Source: Leisingera sp. ANG-M1
GTDB taxonomy: Bacteria; Pseudomonadota; Alphaproteobacteria; Rhodobacterales; Rhodobacteraceae
Assembly: GCF_000813745.1 (NCBI RefSeq)
Contig: NZ_JWLC01000018.1
Coordinates: 1-64,000 of the forward strand
DNA: 64,000 nucleotides
Reading direction: 5' to 3'
Shown: in pieces, positions 44,851 through 54,921 of the stretch
Layout: each line of letters begins with the position of its first letter
How positions within the stretch are numbered: position 1 is the stretch's first letter
Made by a program: the position numbers and the translations under genes
Notes under the pieces: generated by a model
What the model was told of the DNA's origin: nothing
What the model saw: the letters and a program-made list of their open reading frames with translations, nothing else
Database searches by the model: none

Positions 44851-46374
44851 TTATTTTATGCGCTGTCCGTTGGCGTGGATCTGGCCATCCTCGGAGATCT
44901 CGATTTTCGAGGTCAGCGTGTCTTCGCCTTCGCCCGGCACAGCCAGCATGCCCATCATCATCCGCGCGCCCATGGCGTCGCTGTCGCTCATCAGGCCCAT
45001 GCCGATCAGTTTGTCGATCAGAGCATTTGCGCCGACCAGCTTGAGGTTGGCCGCGCCCGACGGTGCCGGCATGCCGTCAAAGCTCACCAGGTCTTCGTTG
45101 TTGAAGGTGAAATCGCCGGTACCGGTCAGTTCGGCGCCCGCGGCGGAAACCTGCAGCTGCTTGACGGTCAGCGCGTTCAGCTCGCCCGGCTGCTCGTCGC
45201 CGGATTCCACTGCGACCATGGCTTCCGGGTCAAACAGATCAAACAGCACCTTGCCCTTGCCAGCCAGGTCCAGGATCACAGTGGCCGGATCATGCGGCAG
45301 CTGACCGGTTGGGTCGACCATGCCCCAGAGCATCTCCGGAACCGCAAAGTCGCGCAGGGTGATGCCCAGGGCAAAGTCCTGCTCTTCGTCGGATTTGGCC
45401 AGCGGCATCATCAGCTTGAAGCCGGTCTCGGCCATGCTGAGCGCCAGCGGGAAGGGGATTTCGGAGCCGGAAATGGTCACATTGGTGCCGGTCTGCGAGA
45501 CGTCATAGGTCAGGTTCTGCTTGTTCATCGCAACCGCGATCGAACCGCCCTGCGAGCTGCTTTCCATGGCAAAGTTGTCGCGCCCGTCGACGCCTGAGAC
45601 CGAACCGTTGCCGCCGGTAAAGGTGAAGGTGCCGTCAAAGGCAAACCCGGCTGCCAGCAGGGCTTGCATGTCCGGGCCTTCCAGGCCGGTCGGCACGGTG
45701 CTGGTGCCGCTGAAGCTCAGCCCCTGCAGCGCGCCCTTAAAGGCACCCTTGTCGTCGCTTTCAGGATCGTTGAACCCCATGTCATAGGTCAGGCTGGAGG
45801 CCGTCAGCGTCTGGTCATAGCTGCGCGCGTCCGCAATCTTCATATCGGTTTGCGTCGCCACGTCATTCATGACGATCAGAACTTTTGCCACATCCGCAGG
45901 GATCGCTTCGCCATCCGCAGTCAGCGCGTCCAGCGTCATGGTCACCTTGGAGGAGCTGTAGCCGTAGGTCATGTTTTCGGCGTCGCCGGAGACAGTCATC
46001 GGGCTGCCGTCATGGGCATAGATCAGCTTGCCCGAGAAGCTCTCGCCATCGCCGGAAAAATCAAACCCCATCGGGAATTCCGCAGGCAGCAGCACGTTGA
46101 CGGTGCCGTCGCCGTTCTCAACAAACTGGATTTCCGGGAAGCTTACGGTGCCGGAGCCGTCTTCCTCGGGGATTGGCATGACCATCGACACATCAGTAAC
46201 GGTCAGGGTGCTGCCGGATACGGATTCATTGCCGGAAACGGAATAGCCGGTGCTGGTCAGATAGGCTTTCCAGTCGGCCCAAACATCCTGGGCGCTGACG
46301 TCGGCCAGGGCGCCTTGGGCGGAAATAACAACAACAGCCGCGGCGGCACCGCCGCGGGCAAGAAATACGGACAT
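44851..46374 (-). CDS. DUF2125 domain-containing exported protein
   Basis: A 507-residue protein with a signal peptide (about 1-22, cut after ALA). The mature part is rich in Thr, Ser, Gly and Asp and predicted as long beta strands, the DUF2125 pattern. The family is frequent in Rhodobacteraceae and has no assigned function; an outer-membrane or periplasmic structural role is plausible. The ATG at 46374 follows AAAGG. Divergent from the SDR gene. Confidence 0.75.
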   Translation of the reverse strand: MSVFLARGGAAAAVVVISAQGALADVSAQDVWADWKAYLTSTGYSVSGNESVSGSTLTVTDVSMVMPIPEEDGSGTVSFPEIQFVENGDGTVNVLLPAEFPMGFDFSGDGESFSGKLIYAHDGSPMTVSGDAENMTYGYSSSKVTMTLDALTADGEAIPADVAKVLIVMNDVATQTDMKIADARSYDQTLTASSLTYDMGFNDPESDDKGAFKGALQGLSFSGTSTVPTGLEGPDMQALLAAGFAFDGTFTFTGGNGSVSGVDGRDNFAMESSSQGGSIAVAMNKQNLTYDVSQTGTNVTISGSEIPFPLALSMAETGFKLMMPLAKSDEEQDFALGITLRDFAVPEMLWGMVDPTGQLPHDPATVILDLAGKGKVLFDLFDPEAMVAVESGDEQPGELNALTVKQLQVSAAGAELTGTGDFTFNNEDLVSFDGMPAPSGAANLKLVGANALIDKLIGMGLMSDSDAMGARMMMGMLAVPGEGEDTLTSKIEISEDGQIHANGQRIK

Positions 46375-46509
46375 AAGAGAACCTTTCCCTGTAAGCGAAT
46401 TGAATACATGGTCTGCCCCGTGGGCTGTGCCGTCAAGGGGGCCTTGGGCTGGACCGTTCCCCCTAACCGCATTACCACATGGGTTATCAGCCACTTGGAG
46501 GCAGCGGGA

Positions 46510-47259
46510 ATGGATTTCAACGGAAAAACAGTTGCAATTACAGGGGCCAGCCGCGGTATCGGCGCCGATGCGGCCCGGGTGTTTGCCGCCGCCGGGGCCA
46601 ATCTGGCCTTGCTGGCAAGGAGTGCGGAGGCCTTGCAGGCGCTGGCAGAGGAGATCGGCGGAAAAGTGCTGACCTTTGCCTGTGATGTGTCTGACTACGC
46701 TGCGGTCGAGGCTGCGCTGGCCAAGGCGCATCAGGAATTCGGCGGCCTGGACATCCTGATCAACAATGCCGGCGTGATTGAACCGATCGCCCGCCTGTCA
46801 GAGGCGCAGCCCGATGATTGGGGCAACCTGATCGATATCAACCTCAAGGGCGTGTTCAATGGCATGCGCGCCGCATTGCCTTTGATGAAGCCTGCGGGCG
46901 GCGGCACCATTATCACTGTGAGCTCCGGCGCGGCACACCGGCCGCTGGAGGGGTGGAGCGCCTATTGCTCGTCCAAGGCGGGCGCGGCGATGCTGACTTC
47001 TGCCCTGGATCTGGAGGAGCGCGGCAATGGCATCCGCGCCATGGGCCTGTCACCGGGAACCGTGGCCACGCAGATGCAGCGGGAGATCAAGGCCAGCGGC
47101 ATCAACCCGGTGAGCGAGTTGGAATGGGAAGACCATATCCCCGCCGAATGGCCGGCGCGCGCGCTGATGTGGATGTGCACCGACGAAGCGGACGATTACG
47201 TAGGCCACGAAGTTTCCCTGCGCGAGGACAGCATCCGCCAGCGGGTGGGGCTGGTATGA
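46510..47259 (+). CDS. Short-chain dehydrogenase/reductase
   Basis: A 249-residue NAD(P)-dependent oxidoreductase. The nucleotide loop is TGASRGIG (near 12-19), followed by CDVSDY, NNAGVIEP and the catalytic Ser/Tyr/Lys in SSGAAH and YCSSKAG. The ribosome site GGAGGCAGCGGGA precedes the ATG. Substrate unknown. Its stop overlaps the enoyl-CoA hydratase start (ATGA), making a three-gene unit. Confidence 0.92.
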   Translation: MDFNGKTVAITGASRGIGADAARVFAAAGANLALLARSAEALQALAEEIGGKVLTFACDVSDYAAVEAALAKAHQEFGGLDILINNAGVIEPIARLSEAQPDDWGNLIDINLKGVFNGMRAALPLMKPAGGGTIITVSSGAAHRPLEGWSAYCSSKAGAAMLTSALDLEERGNGIRAMGLSPGTVATQMQREIKASGINPVSELEWEDHIPAEWPARALMWMCTDEADDYVGHEVSLREDSIRQRVGLV

Positions 47260-47867
47260 TCGAACTGGAGATCGCAGAAAACGGCCTCTGGACTGTGACC
47301 ATCAACCGCCCGGACAAGGCCAACTCGCTGACAGAGGCGATGCTGACCGAACTGGCGGAGATTGCCGAGCGCGCCGGGGAGGCCCGTGGGCTGATCCTGA
47401 CCGGCGCCGGCAAGGTGTTCAGCGCCGGGGCCGACCTGGATGAGGCGCGCGCAGGTCTCGCCATCTCGCCGGTGTGGGAGCGGCTGTCAAATGCCTTAGC
47501 CGCGGTGCCCTGCCTGAAGGTGGCAGCACTGAACGGTACCTTGGCAGGCGGCGCCAACGGCATGGCGCTGGCCTGCGACATCCGCATCGCGGTGCCGTCG
47601 GCCAAATTCTTCTACCCGGTGATGAAGCTTGGCTTCCTGCCGCAGCCTTCGGACGCCAAACGCATGGCGGCATTGATCGGGCCAGCCCGGACCAAGATGG
47701 TCCTGGCGGCAGGCCAGAAGATCACCGCGCAAGAGGCCTATGACTACGGGCTGGTGGACCGGATCGTCGAGCCGGAGGCCTTGGTGGAAACAGCACATGA
47801 CCTGCTGGCCCATTCGCTGGAGGCCAAGCCGGAAATCGCTGCCGGTATCCTGGAGATGTGCCGGTGA
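47256..47867 (+). CDS. Enoyl-CoA hydratase/isomerase family protein, short form
   Basis: A 203-residue crotonase-fold protein. The oxyanion-hole segments GAGKVFSAGADLDE (near 50) and NGTLAGGANGMALACDIRIA (near 90) are intact. It lacks about 50 C-terminal residues of standard enoyl-CoA hydratases, including the last helices. The position usually held by a catalytic Glu in the second segment reads Ala/Asn here. It may be an isomerase or a non-hydratase member. Overlaps both neighbours. Confidence 0.85.
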   Translation: MIELEIAENGLWTVTINRPDKANSLTEAMLTELAEIAERAGEARGLILTGAGKVFSAGADLDEARAGLAISPVWERLSNALAAVPCLKVAALNGTLAGGANGMALACDIRIAVPSAKFFYPVMKLGFLPQPSDAKRMAALIGPARTKMVLAAGQKITAQEAYDYGLVDRIVEPEALVETAHDLLAHSLEAKPEIAAGILEMCR

Positions 47868-48550
47868 AACGGCTGTCCGGTGTCCGGCTGCAAGTTGAGA
47901 ACCCCGAGAACCTAGCCCGCTTCTATGCCGATGTGTTTGGCATGAACGTGCAGGCAGAGGGCGGGGCCTGGCGTGCCGGTTACGCGGGGGAGGATGCGGA
48001 TCTGATCCTGCTGTCTGGCGGCTCGCGGGCCGCGCACTCCCGGAATGAACGTTATTGGAAGATTGGCATCTGCCTGCCCGATCTGGACATTGCCTGCGAA
48101 CAGCTGCGGCAGAAAGGGGTGGAGGTCTCAGCTCCGCATCAATTCCGCGACATCGGCTATATGGCGCATCTGCACGACCCTGAGGGCTTTGCCATCGAAC
48201 TGCTGCAGCATGACTTTCTCGGCAACCGGCCCGAGGGCGCCGGCGATGCGTCGCTGCCGCTGGGCGGCGGCGCGCATGTCGGGCAGATTACCCTGCGGAC
48301 CGGGGATATTGCGGCTGAGTTGGCGGCACATGCGGACATGAAACTGCTGTCGGTGCAGGATGTCTCCGAATTCGGGTTCGATTTGCACTTTCTGGCGTAC
48401 ACAGATGAAGTGCCGCCGGATCCGGATCTGCAGGCCGTCGCAAACCGCGAATGGCTGTGGCGCCGCCCCTATACCACGCTGGAATTCCAGCACATCGCCG
48501 GGACTAAGCTGCGGGACAGTCCGGCGTTTCGGGGGTTGGAGATCACCTAG
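47864..48550 (+). CDS. VOC (glyoxalase/dioxygenase-like) family protein
   Basis: A 228-residue vicinal-oxygen-chelate protein with two betaalphabetabetabeta modules. The first, VRLQVENPENLARFYADVFGM, is split here as VRLQVENPEN and ARFYADVFGM; candidate metal ligands are the His and Glu in HLHDPEGFAIELL (near 105). The second module is near 135-215. GTG at 47864 is preferred because GGAG lies 8 bp upstream. Third gene of the SDR-ECH-VOC unit; its role there is unknown. Overlaps the convergent HNH gene by four bases. Confidence 0.8.
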   Translation: MKRLSGVRLQVENPENLARFYADVFGMNVQAEGGAWRAGYAGEDADLILLSGGSRAAHSRNERYWKIGICLPDLDIACEQLRQKGVEVSAPHQFRDIGYMAHLHDPEGFAIELLQHDFLGNRPEGAGDASLPLGGGAHVGQITLRTGDIAAELAAHADMKLLSVQDVSEFGFDLHFLAYTDEVPPDPDLQAVANREWLWRRPYTTLEFQHIAGTKLRDSPAFRGLEIT

Positions 48551-48840
48551 TGCTTGCGCCGTTTGCCAGGCACACGGGAGCGGAACTCCGGCGGTCGTTT
48601 CTGCACCCAGGTGATGAACTTGGCCAGCCGCGGATGCGCCCTCAGCGCCTCGGGCGTGCTGTAGTCGCGCGCCAGCTCCGCCTCGGTCAGCGTGGCATGG
48701 ATCTCGCGGTGGCAGATGTCATGCAGCAGAACCACCGGCCCGCCCTTGCCTCCTTTCAGTTTTGGGATCAGATGGTGCAGGCTTTGCGGGGCGCCCTCAG
48801 GAATGGGGCGGCCGCAAAGCGGGCAGACCGGATCAGACAT
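48547..48840 (-). CDS. HNH endonuclease domain protein
   Basis: A 97-residue protein with an HNH fold. A CPLCGRP zinc knuckle is near residue 6, the central HHLIPKLKGGKGG carries the catalytic His, and LLHDICHREIHATLTE follows near 45. It is short with no added domain. Similar small HNH proteins are common single genes in Proteobacteria and their target is unknown. Not linked here to phage or defence genes. Confidence 0.82.
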   Translation of the reverse strand: MSDPVCPLCGRPIPEGAPQSLHHLIPKLKGGKGGPVVLLHDICHREIHATLTEAELARDYSTPEALRAHPRLAKFITWVQKRPPEFRSRVPGKRRKH

Positions 48841-48908
48841 GCACGGGCCTCTTTAGGTTTGGTGCAGTGAATAGACACGCTGGCGGCTGGAGCTGGCAAG
48901 GGGATGGC

Positions 48909-50108
48909 ATGGCAGAGGCATGGGATGCAGTGGTGATCGGCGCAGGTCCGGCCGGGCTGATGGCGACCGAGGAGCTGGGCCGCGCTGGGCACCGCGTTCT
49001 AGTGCTGGATGCCAAGCCGTCAGTTGCGCGCAAATTCCTGATGGCGGGCAAGTCCGGACTGAACCTGACCAAGGATGAGCCGTTTGAACAGCTGATCACG
49101 CAGTATGGCGAGGCGGCGGATTGGCTGGCGCCGATGATCCGCGCCTTTGACGCGCAAGCCGTGCAAGACTGGGCGCAGGGGCTGGGTTCTGAGCTGTTCA
49201 TCGGTTCCACTGGCCGGGTGTTTCCTAAGGCGATGAAAGCGTCGCCGCTGCTGCGCGCCTGGCTGGCGCGGTTGGAAGGATACGGTGCCGAAGTCCGCAC
49301 CCGCTGGCGCTGGACCGGCTGGGATGATGAGGCGCTGGCTTTTGACACGCCGCAGGGGCTGCAAGGGATTGAGGCCGGGGCGGTAATTCTGGCGCTGGGC
49401 GGCGCGAGCTGGGCGCGTTTGGGATCGGACGGGGCCTGGGCACTGCTGTTGCAGGAAAAAGCAGTGCAAACTGAACCATTTAGACCTGCCAATGCGGGGC
49501 TTCTGGTGGAGTGGTCCAACCACATGAAGACGCATTTCGGGCAGCCATTGAAGGGCAGTGCACTGCAGGCCGGGAGTCTGTCTTCGCGAGGGGAGGCGGT
49601 GATTTCGGAACGCGGCCTGGAAGGAGGAGGAATATACTCGGTATGTGCGGCGGTCCGGGACGGATCGGACCTGAAGATAGATCTGCTGCCGGATCTGGAA
49701 GAGGTAGAGCTCATCCGCCGCCTGTCCCGCCCGCGCGGCAAGGCGAGTTTCTCCAACCACCTGCGCAAAGTGCTGAAACTCGGCGCCGCGCGAACCGCGC
49801 TGCTTCAGGAGTTTGGTCGCCCCTTGCCGCATGAACCAGAAGCACTGGCTCAGCTAATTAAGGCGCTGCCGGTGAAACACGCAGGTCTGCGCCCGATGGA
49901 TGAAGCGATTTCCACAGCGGGCGGCGTGTGCCGTAATGCACTGAACAATGGGCTGATGCTGAAGCAGCTCCCCGGCACATTCTGCGCCGGTGAGATGCTG
50001 GACTGGGAGGCGCCTACGGGAGGCTACCTTCTGACCGCCTGCCTGGCGACCGGGCGCTGGGCCGGGCGGGCGGCTGCGGATTATTTGGCGAGTGCGGCCA
50101 CCCGCTGA
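48909..50108 (+). CDS. FAD-dependent flavoprotein (TIGR03862/HI0933-like)
   Basis: A 399-residue protein with a Rossmann FAD loop VIGAGPAGLMATEELGRAG (near 9-27) and the family blocks KFLMAGKSGLNLTKDE and GRVFPKAMKASPLLR. A later FAD contact is CAGEMLDWEAPTGGYLL near 360. It belongs to the HI0933/TIGR03862 oxidoreductases, whose substrate is unknown. The 3' end overlaps the convergent GST gene by 28 bp. Confidence 0.85.
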   Translation: MAEAWDAVVIGAGPAGLMATEELGRAGHRVLVLDAKPSVARKFLMAGKSGLNLTKDEPFEQLITQYGEAADWLAPMIRAFDAQAVQDWAQGLGSELFIGSTGRVFPKAMKASPLLRAWLARLEGYGAEVRTRWRWTGWDDEALAFDTPQGLQGIEAGAVILALGGASWARLGSDGAWALLLQEKAVQTEPFRPANAGLLVEWSNHMKTHFGQPLKGSALQAGSLSSRGEAVISERGLEGGGIYSVCAAVRDGSDLKIDLLPDLEEVELIRRLSRPRGKASFSNHLRKVLKLGAARTALLQEFGRPLPHEPEALAQLIKALPVKHAGLRPMDEAISTAGGVCRNALNNGLMLKQLPGTFCAGEMLDWEAPTGGYLLTACLATGRWAGRAAADYLASAATR

Positions 50109-50671
50109 AACGCCTCGCGCGCGCGCATCCGCCTGCCGTAGTCCTGGATTTTCTCGCCCTCGACCGGGAACTTGGCGCTGCGCGCCCAGTTCAGGCAATG
50201 GGTGCAGATGATGTCGGCAATGGTGAATTCCTCGCCCATCAGGAAGGGGCCGGCCATTTTGCCTTCCAGCCGTGCCAGGTTATGGGCAAACTCCCACTTC
50301 AGGCTGCCTTTCACCTCTGGCACCCGCTGGTCCTCGGGCAGGATGAAGCTGTGACGGGCGGCGGCCCAGAGGACGGCGTCGACCTCGTCCAGCAGCAGAT
50401 GGGTCATCGCGTCCTGCTTGGCGCGGGCCACAGTGCCGGCGGGGGCCGTCAGCGCTCCGTGTTTGTCGGCCAGATAGGTGAGGATGGCGGTCGAATCGGT
50501 GATGGTTTCGCCTTCGGCCTGCAGCACCGGCACCTTGCCCGAGACATTCAGCGCCTGGACTTCCGGGCTGCGGGGGCCGTGCTGGAGCAGCTCATAAGGT
50601 TCGCCAAGCTCTTCAAGCGCCCAAAGCACCCTGAAGGTGCGGGTGAGCGGGATGCCGGTGACCGTATACAT
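50081..50671 (-). CDS. Glutathione S-transferase family protein
   Basis: A 196-residue GST. The N-terminal domain (MYTVTGIPLTRTFRVLWALE) is followed by NVSGKVPVL and the glutathione-binding DSTAILTYLA near 60. The C-terminal helical domain has FTIADIICTHCLNWA near 150. ATG at 50671 is preferred to 50725. Second GST of the window, not closely like the one at 5095. Confidence 0.86.
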   Translation of the reverse strand: MYTVTGIPLTRTFRVLWALEELGEPYELLQHGPRSPEVQALNVSGKVPVLQAEGETITDSTAILTYLADKHGALTAPAGTVARAKQDAMTHLLLDEVDAVLWAAARHSFILPEDQRVPEVKGSLKWEFAHNLARLEGKMAGPFLMGEEFTIADIICTHCLNWARSAKFPVEGEKIQDYGRRMRAREAFQRVAALAK

Positions 50672-50741
50672 CGTTTCTCTCCTGTTGTGTGCAGCTAAGA
50701 TGGGCCGCTCAGGGGAGGGGATCAAGGCGGGGAACGCGGGG

Positions 50742-51770
50742 TCAGCGGGCGCGGCTCAGCATCGCGAGACGGATCAGGGCGCGCTCCATCAGCGCCAGCG
50801 CGGGCGCAGTCTGTCCGGCCGAGCGCAGGGCCAGGTCGGTGTCGGTGATGATCGTCAGCGCGGTTTCCAGCCGGTTAGCACCCCAGTTCTGCGCCTGCCG
50901 CAGCATCCGGTCCCGGCGTTTGCCGTAAAGCGGAGGGCGCAGCTGGCCGATGCCTTGCGCCGGGCCGCCGGGGGCGGCAGCGATGGTGTAAAGGGTGCGG
51001 AAATGCCGGGTAGCACCGATGCACAGCGTCACCGCATTGGTACCCTGCGCCTGCAAACGCCGGATCAGCGGACCGATCTCGGCGCTGCGGCCTTCGGCCA
51101 CCACGTTCAGCACGTCATCCAGTGCGGCCTCGGTCGATTGCGGGGCAACGGCGCCGATGTCGTCCAGCGCCAGCGGGCTGCTGTCGCCGTGCTTATACAG
51201 CGCCAGCTTTTCGATCATCCGGGAGAAGTCCCCGGGGCCGATGTCATTGGCGATATCAGTCAGCGCTGACATGCTGTCGCCGGGGACGTCGCGGATGCCG
51301 GCCTCGCCCAGGATGCGTTCGATCTCGGCACGCGAGGGCGGGTCGTCATAGATCCCGACCGCATAGGCATTGTTGTGGCCTTCAAAGGCCTTGCGCAGTT
51401 TCGAAGAGGCTTTGAGCTGGCCTGCCGTGACCACGATTTGCGCATCGCCAGGCTGCCATTCTTCCAGCGCCGCGGAGATGGCCGGGGTGGCAGTATCATT
51501 GGCGCCTTCGACAAAGACCGCGCGGACACCAGGGAAGAAGCCCACAGCCTTCACGGCGTCCAGCAGCTGCGCTGGGTCCTTGCGCAGATCGCCGCCAGGC
51601 ATCCGGCTAAGACGCATTTCCTCTTCAGCGCCGGGGCCGAGCAGGGCAGCCAGCACCTGCTGCCGCTTCAGCGACACCCGCATAGCGTCGGCGCCATAGA
51701 TCAGGATGCCGGTCTTGCCCGGGTCGGGCTTGGCAAAATAGCCTTCCGCGTCGCGCGGGGAGAGCTTCAT
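50742..51770 (-). CDS. holA: DNA polymerase III subunit delta
   Basis: A 342-residue clamp-loader delta subunit that opens the beta clamp. The N-terminal AAA-like domain starts LIYGADAMRVSLKR (a degenerate nucleotide site, as usual for delta). AMLSRAR-type helices close the C-terminus. Its start overlaps the lptE end by four bases in the standard leuS-lptE-holA order. Confidence 0.9.
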   Translation of the reverse strand: MKLSPRDAEGYFAKPDPGKTGILIYGADAMRVSLKRQQVLAALLGPGAEEEMRLSRMPGGDLRKDPAQLLDAVKAVGFFPGVRAVFVEGANDTATPAISAALEEWQPGDAQIVVTAGQLKASSKLRKAFEGHNNAYAVGIYDDPPSRAEIERILGEAGIRDVPGDSMSALTDIANDIGPGDFSRMIEKLALYKHGDSSPLALDDIGAVAPQSTEAALDDVLNVVAEGRSAEIGPLIRRLQAQGTNAVTLCIGATRHFRTLYTIAAAPGGPAQGIGQLRPPLYGKRRDRMLRQAQNWGANRLETALTIITDTDLALRSAGQTAPALALMERALIRLAMLSRAR

Positions 51771-52282
51771 TCGGCCGGTGCGGAGAGATCCGCGGTTGCC
51801 AGGATCTGTGCGGTGATCTGATCGGCGAGAATCACCATCAGGCGTTCCCGTGCATCGCGCTCGCCTGCAAGGGTTTCGACGGTGGAGCCGGTGGCGGAGT
51901 AGCCGGTGAAATTCTGCACCGTGCCGCTGGAAGCAACCTTGCCATCCGACAGACGGGTCAGGGAGTAATCCGCTGTGCCGATCACCGAATAGCGGGTGAT
52001 CTCGTTGTCTACGGTGATCGCCTGCCCTTCTTCCTTGGTACGGAGGGACAGGTCGAGCTTGTAGGCGGCGCTGCCGCCGCGGCCCAGGCGCTGCTCCAGG
52101 TTCCTCACCAGGAAAAAGGCGTCGGTGCCGCGGGCATTCTTGATCTCTTCCGGGGCTTGCACTTCGATCCGGCCATGCAAGACAGAGCCGGTGCCGCCAG
52201 GAGCGTAAACCGGGGTAAAGCCGCAGGCCGCTGCCAGCAGGGGCAGGGCCAGCAGCATGGCTTTGGGGTTAAGCAACGACAT
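51767..52282 (-). CDS. lptE: LPS-assembly lipoprotein LptE
   Basis: A 171-residue outer-membrane lipoprotein with lipobox LAAACGF (Cys near 20). The mature part [18 protein letters not shown] and [10 protein letters not shown] is typical of alphaproteobacterial LptE, the plug partner of LptD. It overlaps leuS (14 bp) and holA (4 bp). Confidence 0.9.
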   Translation of the reverse strand: MSLLNPKAMLLALPLLAAACGFTPVYAPGGTGSVLHGRIEVQAPEEIKNARGTDAFFLVRNLEQRLGRGGSAAYKLDLSLRTKEEGQAITVDNEITRYSVIGTADYSLTRLSDGKVASSGTVQNFTGYSATGSTVETLAGERDARERLMVILADQITAQILATADLSAPAE

Positions 52283-54833
52283 TCACAATCCGGCCCGGCA
52301 CCACGATCACCTTTTTCGGCGCTCCGCCATTCAGCGCCTTTTGCACAGCTTCGTGCGCCAGAGCGAGTTTTTCAACCTCTGCCTTGTCCAGATCCTTGGC
52401 GACTTCGATCTCGCCGCGGCGCTTGCCATTGATCTGGATCGGCAGGGTGACGGTGTTTTCGACCAGCATCGCTTCATCCGCAACTGGCCAGGGCGCGGTG
52501 GCGACCAGGCCTTCGCCGCCCTGATGGCTCCAGATATCTTCGGCCAGGTGCGGGGTCATCGGCGCCATCAGCTGGGCCAGGGTCATGATCGCCTGTTTCT
52601 GCACCTTGGCGCTGGCCTTGGATTTGGCGAGCGTGTTGGTGAAGGCGTAAAGCTTGGCAATTGCCGCATTGAAGCCAAAGGAATCGACACCCAGGGTCAC
52701 GTCGCGGATGCATTTGTGCATCTCGCGCAGCAGATCCTCGTCGCCCTGGCCTGCCGCTTCCGGATCCATCTCGCCAATCCGGTCGCAGAGGTTCCAGACC
52801 CGGGTCAGGTGTTTATAGGCGGCTTCGGCCCCGGCCGCGGTCCATTCCACATCGCGCTCGGGCGGCGAATCGGACAGAACGAACCAGCGCGCGGTGTCGG
52901 CGCCGAAGGACGAGATGATGTGCAGCGGGTCCACCACGTTGTTCTTGGACTTGGACATCTTGGCCGACGGGATGATCTCCACCTCGGTGCCGTCCTTCAG
53001 GAAGCCCTTGCCGTCGCGCAGCTCCACTTCCTCGGGGTAGTGGTAGACCGGGCGGTGGTTGTCGCCGGTGGTCTTGTAGATCGCATGGGTCACCATGCCT
53101 TGCGTGAACAGTGCGTCGAAGGGTTCTGCCGATTTCTGGGGCAGGTGGCCGCAGATCTGCATCGCGCGGGCAAAGAAGCGCGAATAGAGCAGGTGCAGAA
53201 TCGCATGTTCGATGCCGCCGATATACTGGTCGACGTTCATCCAGTATTCGGCCTCGGCCATGTTGGTCGGGGTTTCGGCGCGCGGGGCGGTGAATCGGGC
53301 AAAGTACCAGGACGAATCGACGAAGGTGTCCATGGTGTCGGTTTCGCGCTGCGCAGGCTTGCCGCAAGACGGGCAGGCGCAGTTGCGCCAGCTCGGGTGG
53401 CGGTCGAGCGGGTTGCCTGGCACCGAGAAGTCGATGGCTTTGCCATCTTCATCATAGGGCAGGGCGATCGGCAGGTTCTCTTTCTTCTCCGGCACCACGC
53501 CGCAGTCTTCGCAGTGGACCACGGGAATCGGGCAGCCCCAGTAGCGCTGGCGGGAAAGCCCCCAGTCGCGCAGGCGGTATTTGGTGACGCCCTGGCCCCA
53601 GCCTGCCGTTTCCGCAAAATCGACAGTGGCGTTGATGGCTTCCTCGCCGGTGGCTTCGGTCAGCCCGGCAAAGTGATCGACCCAGCGCACTTTCTCGGTC
53701 TTCGGCGGCACAAAGGCTTCGTTTGCCACCGGAGAATCATTGTCCAGCGCAAAGAAGGTGTCGATCACCGGCAGGCTGTACTTGCGACAGAAGTCGAGGT
53801 CGCGCTGGTCGTGCGCCGGGCAGGCAAAAATCGCGCCGGTGCCGTAGTCCATCAGGATGAAGTTGGCGATCCAGACCGGCAGCTCCCATTCCGGGTTCAG
53901 CGGGTGTTTCACCCGGATGCCGGTGTCATAGCCCAGCTTTTCGGCAGTTTCGATGGCTTCCTCGGTGGTGCCGCCCTTGCGGCATTCGGCAACAAACGCC
54001 GCAACCTCTTCCGATTCGGCCTCCAGCGCCTTGGCAATCGGGTGGTCGGGCGAAATGCCGACAAAAGATGCGCCCATCAGCGTGTCGGGGCGGGTGGTGT
54101 AGACCTCAATCGCCTCGCCGCCATCGGTGCGTTCAAACGAGAACTGCAGCCCGCGCGACTTGCCGATCCAGTTTTCCTGCATCAGGCGGACCTTGGCGGG
54201 CCAGTTCTCCAGGGTGTCCAGGGCCGACAGCAGCTCCTCGGACATATCCGAGATCTTGAAGAACCATTGCGTCAGCTCGCGCCGCTCGACCAGCGCGCCG
54301 GAGCGCCAGCCGCGGCCGTTTTCGACCTGCTCGTTGGCCAGCACGGTCATGTCGACCGGGTCCCAGTTCACCACCGCGTTCTTACGGTAGACCAGGCCCT
54401 TTTCCAGGAAGTCGAGGAACAGCGCCTGCTGCTGGCCGTAATACTCCGGGTCGCAGGTGGCGAACATGCGGGACCAGTCCAGCGACAGGCCCAGCGGCTT
54501 CATCTGCTCGACCATGGTGTCGATGTTCGAATAGGTCCAGTCCTTCGGGTGCCCGCCCGAAGCCATAGCGGCGTTTTCCGCGGGCATGCCGAAGGCGTCA
54601 AAACCCATTGGGTGCAACACGTTATGGCCCGTGGACAGCTTGTAGCGCGCGATCACGTCGCCCATAGTGTAGTTGCGCACATGGCCCATGTGCAGCTTGC
54701 CTGACGGGTAAGGGAACATCTCCAGCACATAGTATTTCGGCTTGTCGCCAGTGCGCTTGGCCTGGAAAATCCCGGCTTTATCCCAGGCTTCCTGCCATTT
54801 TGCTTCGATTTCCGTGGCGGAGTAACGCGACAT
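52269..54833 (-). CDS. leuS: Leucyl-tRNA synthetase
   Basis: An 854-residue class I synthetase. The HIGH-like motif HMGH is in [15 protein letters not shown] (near 45-60), the editing domain spans about 225-425, and KMSKS is in [10 protein letters not shown] near 620. The anticodon-binding and C-terminal domains are complete. ATG at 54833 follows AAGGA. A terminator-like hairpin lies 24-44 nt upstream of the start. Confidence 0.97.
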   Translation of the reverse strand: MSRYSATEIEAKWQEAWDKAGIFQAKRTGDKPKYYVLEMFPYPSGKLHMGHVRNYTMGDVIARYKLSTGHNVLHPMGFDAFGMPAENAAMASGGHPKDWTYSNIDTMVEQMKPLGLSLDWSRMFATCDPEYYGQQQALFLDFLEKGLVYRKNAVVNWDPVDMTVLANEQVENGRGWRSGALVERRELTQWFFKISDMSEELLSALDTLENWPAKVRLMQENWIGKSRGLQFSFERTDGGEAIEVYTTRPDTLMGASFVGISPDHPIAKALEAESEEVAAFVAECRKGGTTEEAIETAEKLGYDTGIRVKHPLNPEWELPVWIANFILMDYGTGAIFACPAHDQRDLDFCRKYSLPVIDTFFALDNDSPVANEAFVPPKTEKVRWVDHFAGLTEATGEEAINATVDFAETAGWGQGVTKYRLRDWGLSRQRYWGCPIPVVHCEDCGVVPEKKENLPIALPYDEDGKAIDFSVPGNPLDRHPSWRNCACPSCGKPAQRETDTMDTFVDSSWYFARFTAPRAETPTNMAEAEYWMNVDQYIGGIEHAILHLLYSRFFARAMQICGHLPQKSAEPFDALFTQGMVTHAIYKTTGDNHRPVYHYPEEVELRDGKGFLKDGTEVEIIPSAKMSKSKNNVVDPLHIISSFGADTARWFVLSDSPPERDVEWTAAGAEAAYKHLTRVWNLCDRIGEMDPEAAGQGDEDLLREMHKCIRDVTLGVDSFGFNAAIAKLYAFTNTLAKSKASAKVQKQAIMTLAQLMAPMTPHLAEDIWSHQGGEGLVATAPWPVADEAMLVENTVTLPIQINGKRRGEIEVAKDLDKAEVEKLALAHEAVQKALNGGAPKKVIVVPGRIVNVVA

Positions 54834-54852
54834 CAGAGCGGTCCTTTGCATG

Positions 54853-54877
54853 AAAACGCCGGGCTATGGGCCCGGCG
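54853..54877 (-). terminator. Minus-strand terminator or attenuator between DUF3576 gene and leuS
   Basis: On the minus strand CGCCGGGC, loop, GCCCGGCG and TTTT. It ends the DUF3576 transcript 45 nt after its stop but also sits in the leuS leader, so some read-through or a promoter inside the hairpin region is needed for leuS. Confidence 0.6.
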
Positions 54878-54921
54878 CTTCTGATAATGGGGTTTTGCTG
54901 GTGTTTCCAGAGGGCAGCAGG

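Noticed and set aside
48547-48840. HNH gene as part of a defence or phage system
   Set aside because: Neighbours are ordinary metabolic genes; no restriction, toxin or phage genes nearby.
52257-54704. 815-codon open frame opposite leuS
   Set aside because: Complement of the conserved leuS codons; no domain and atypical composition.
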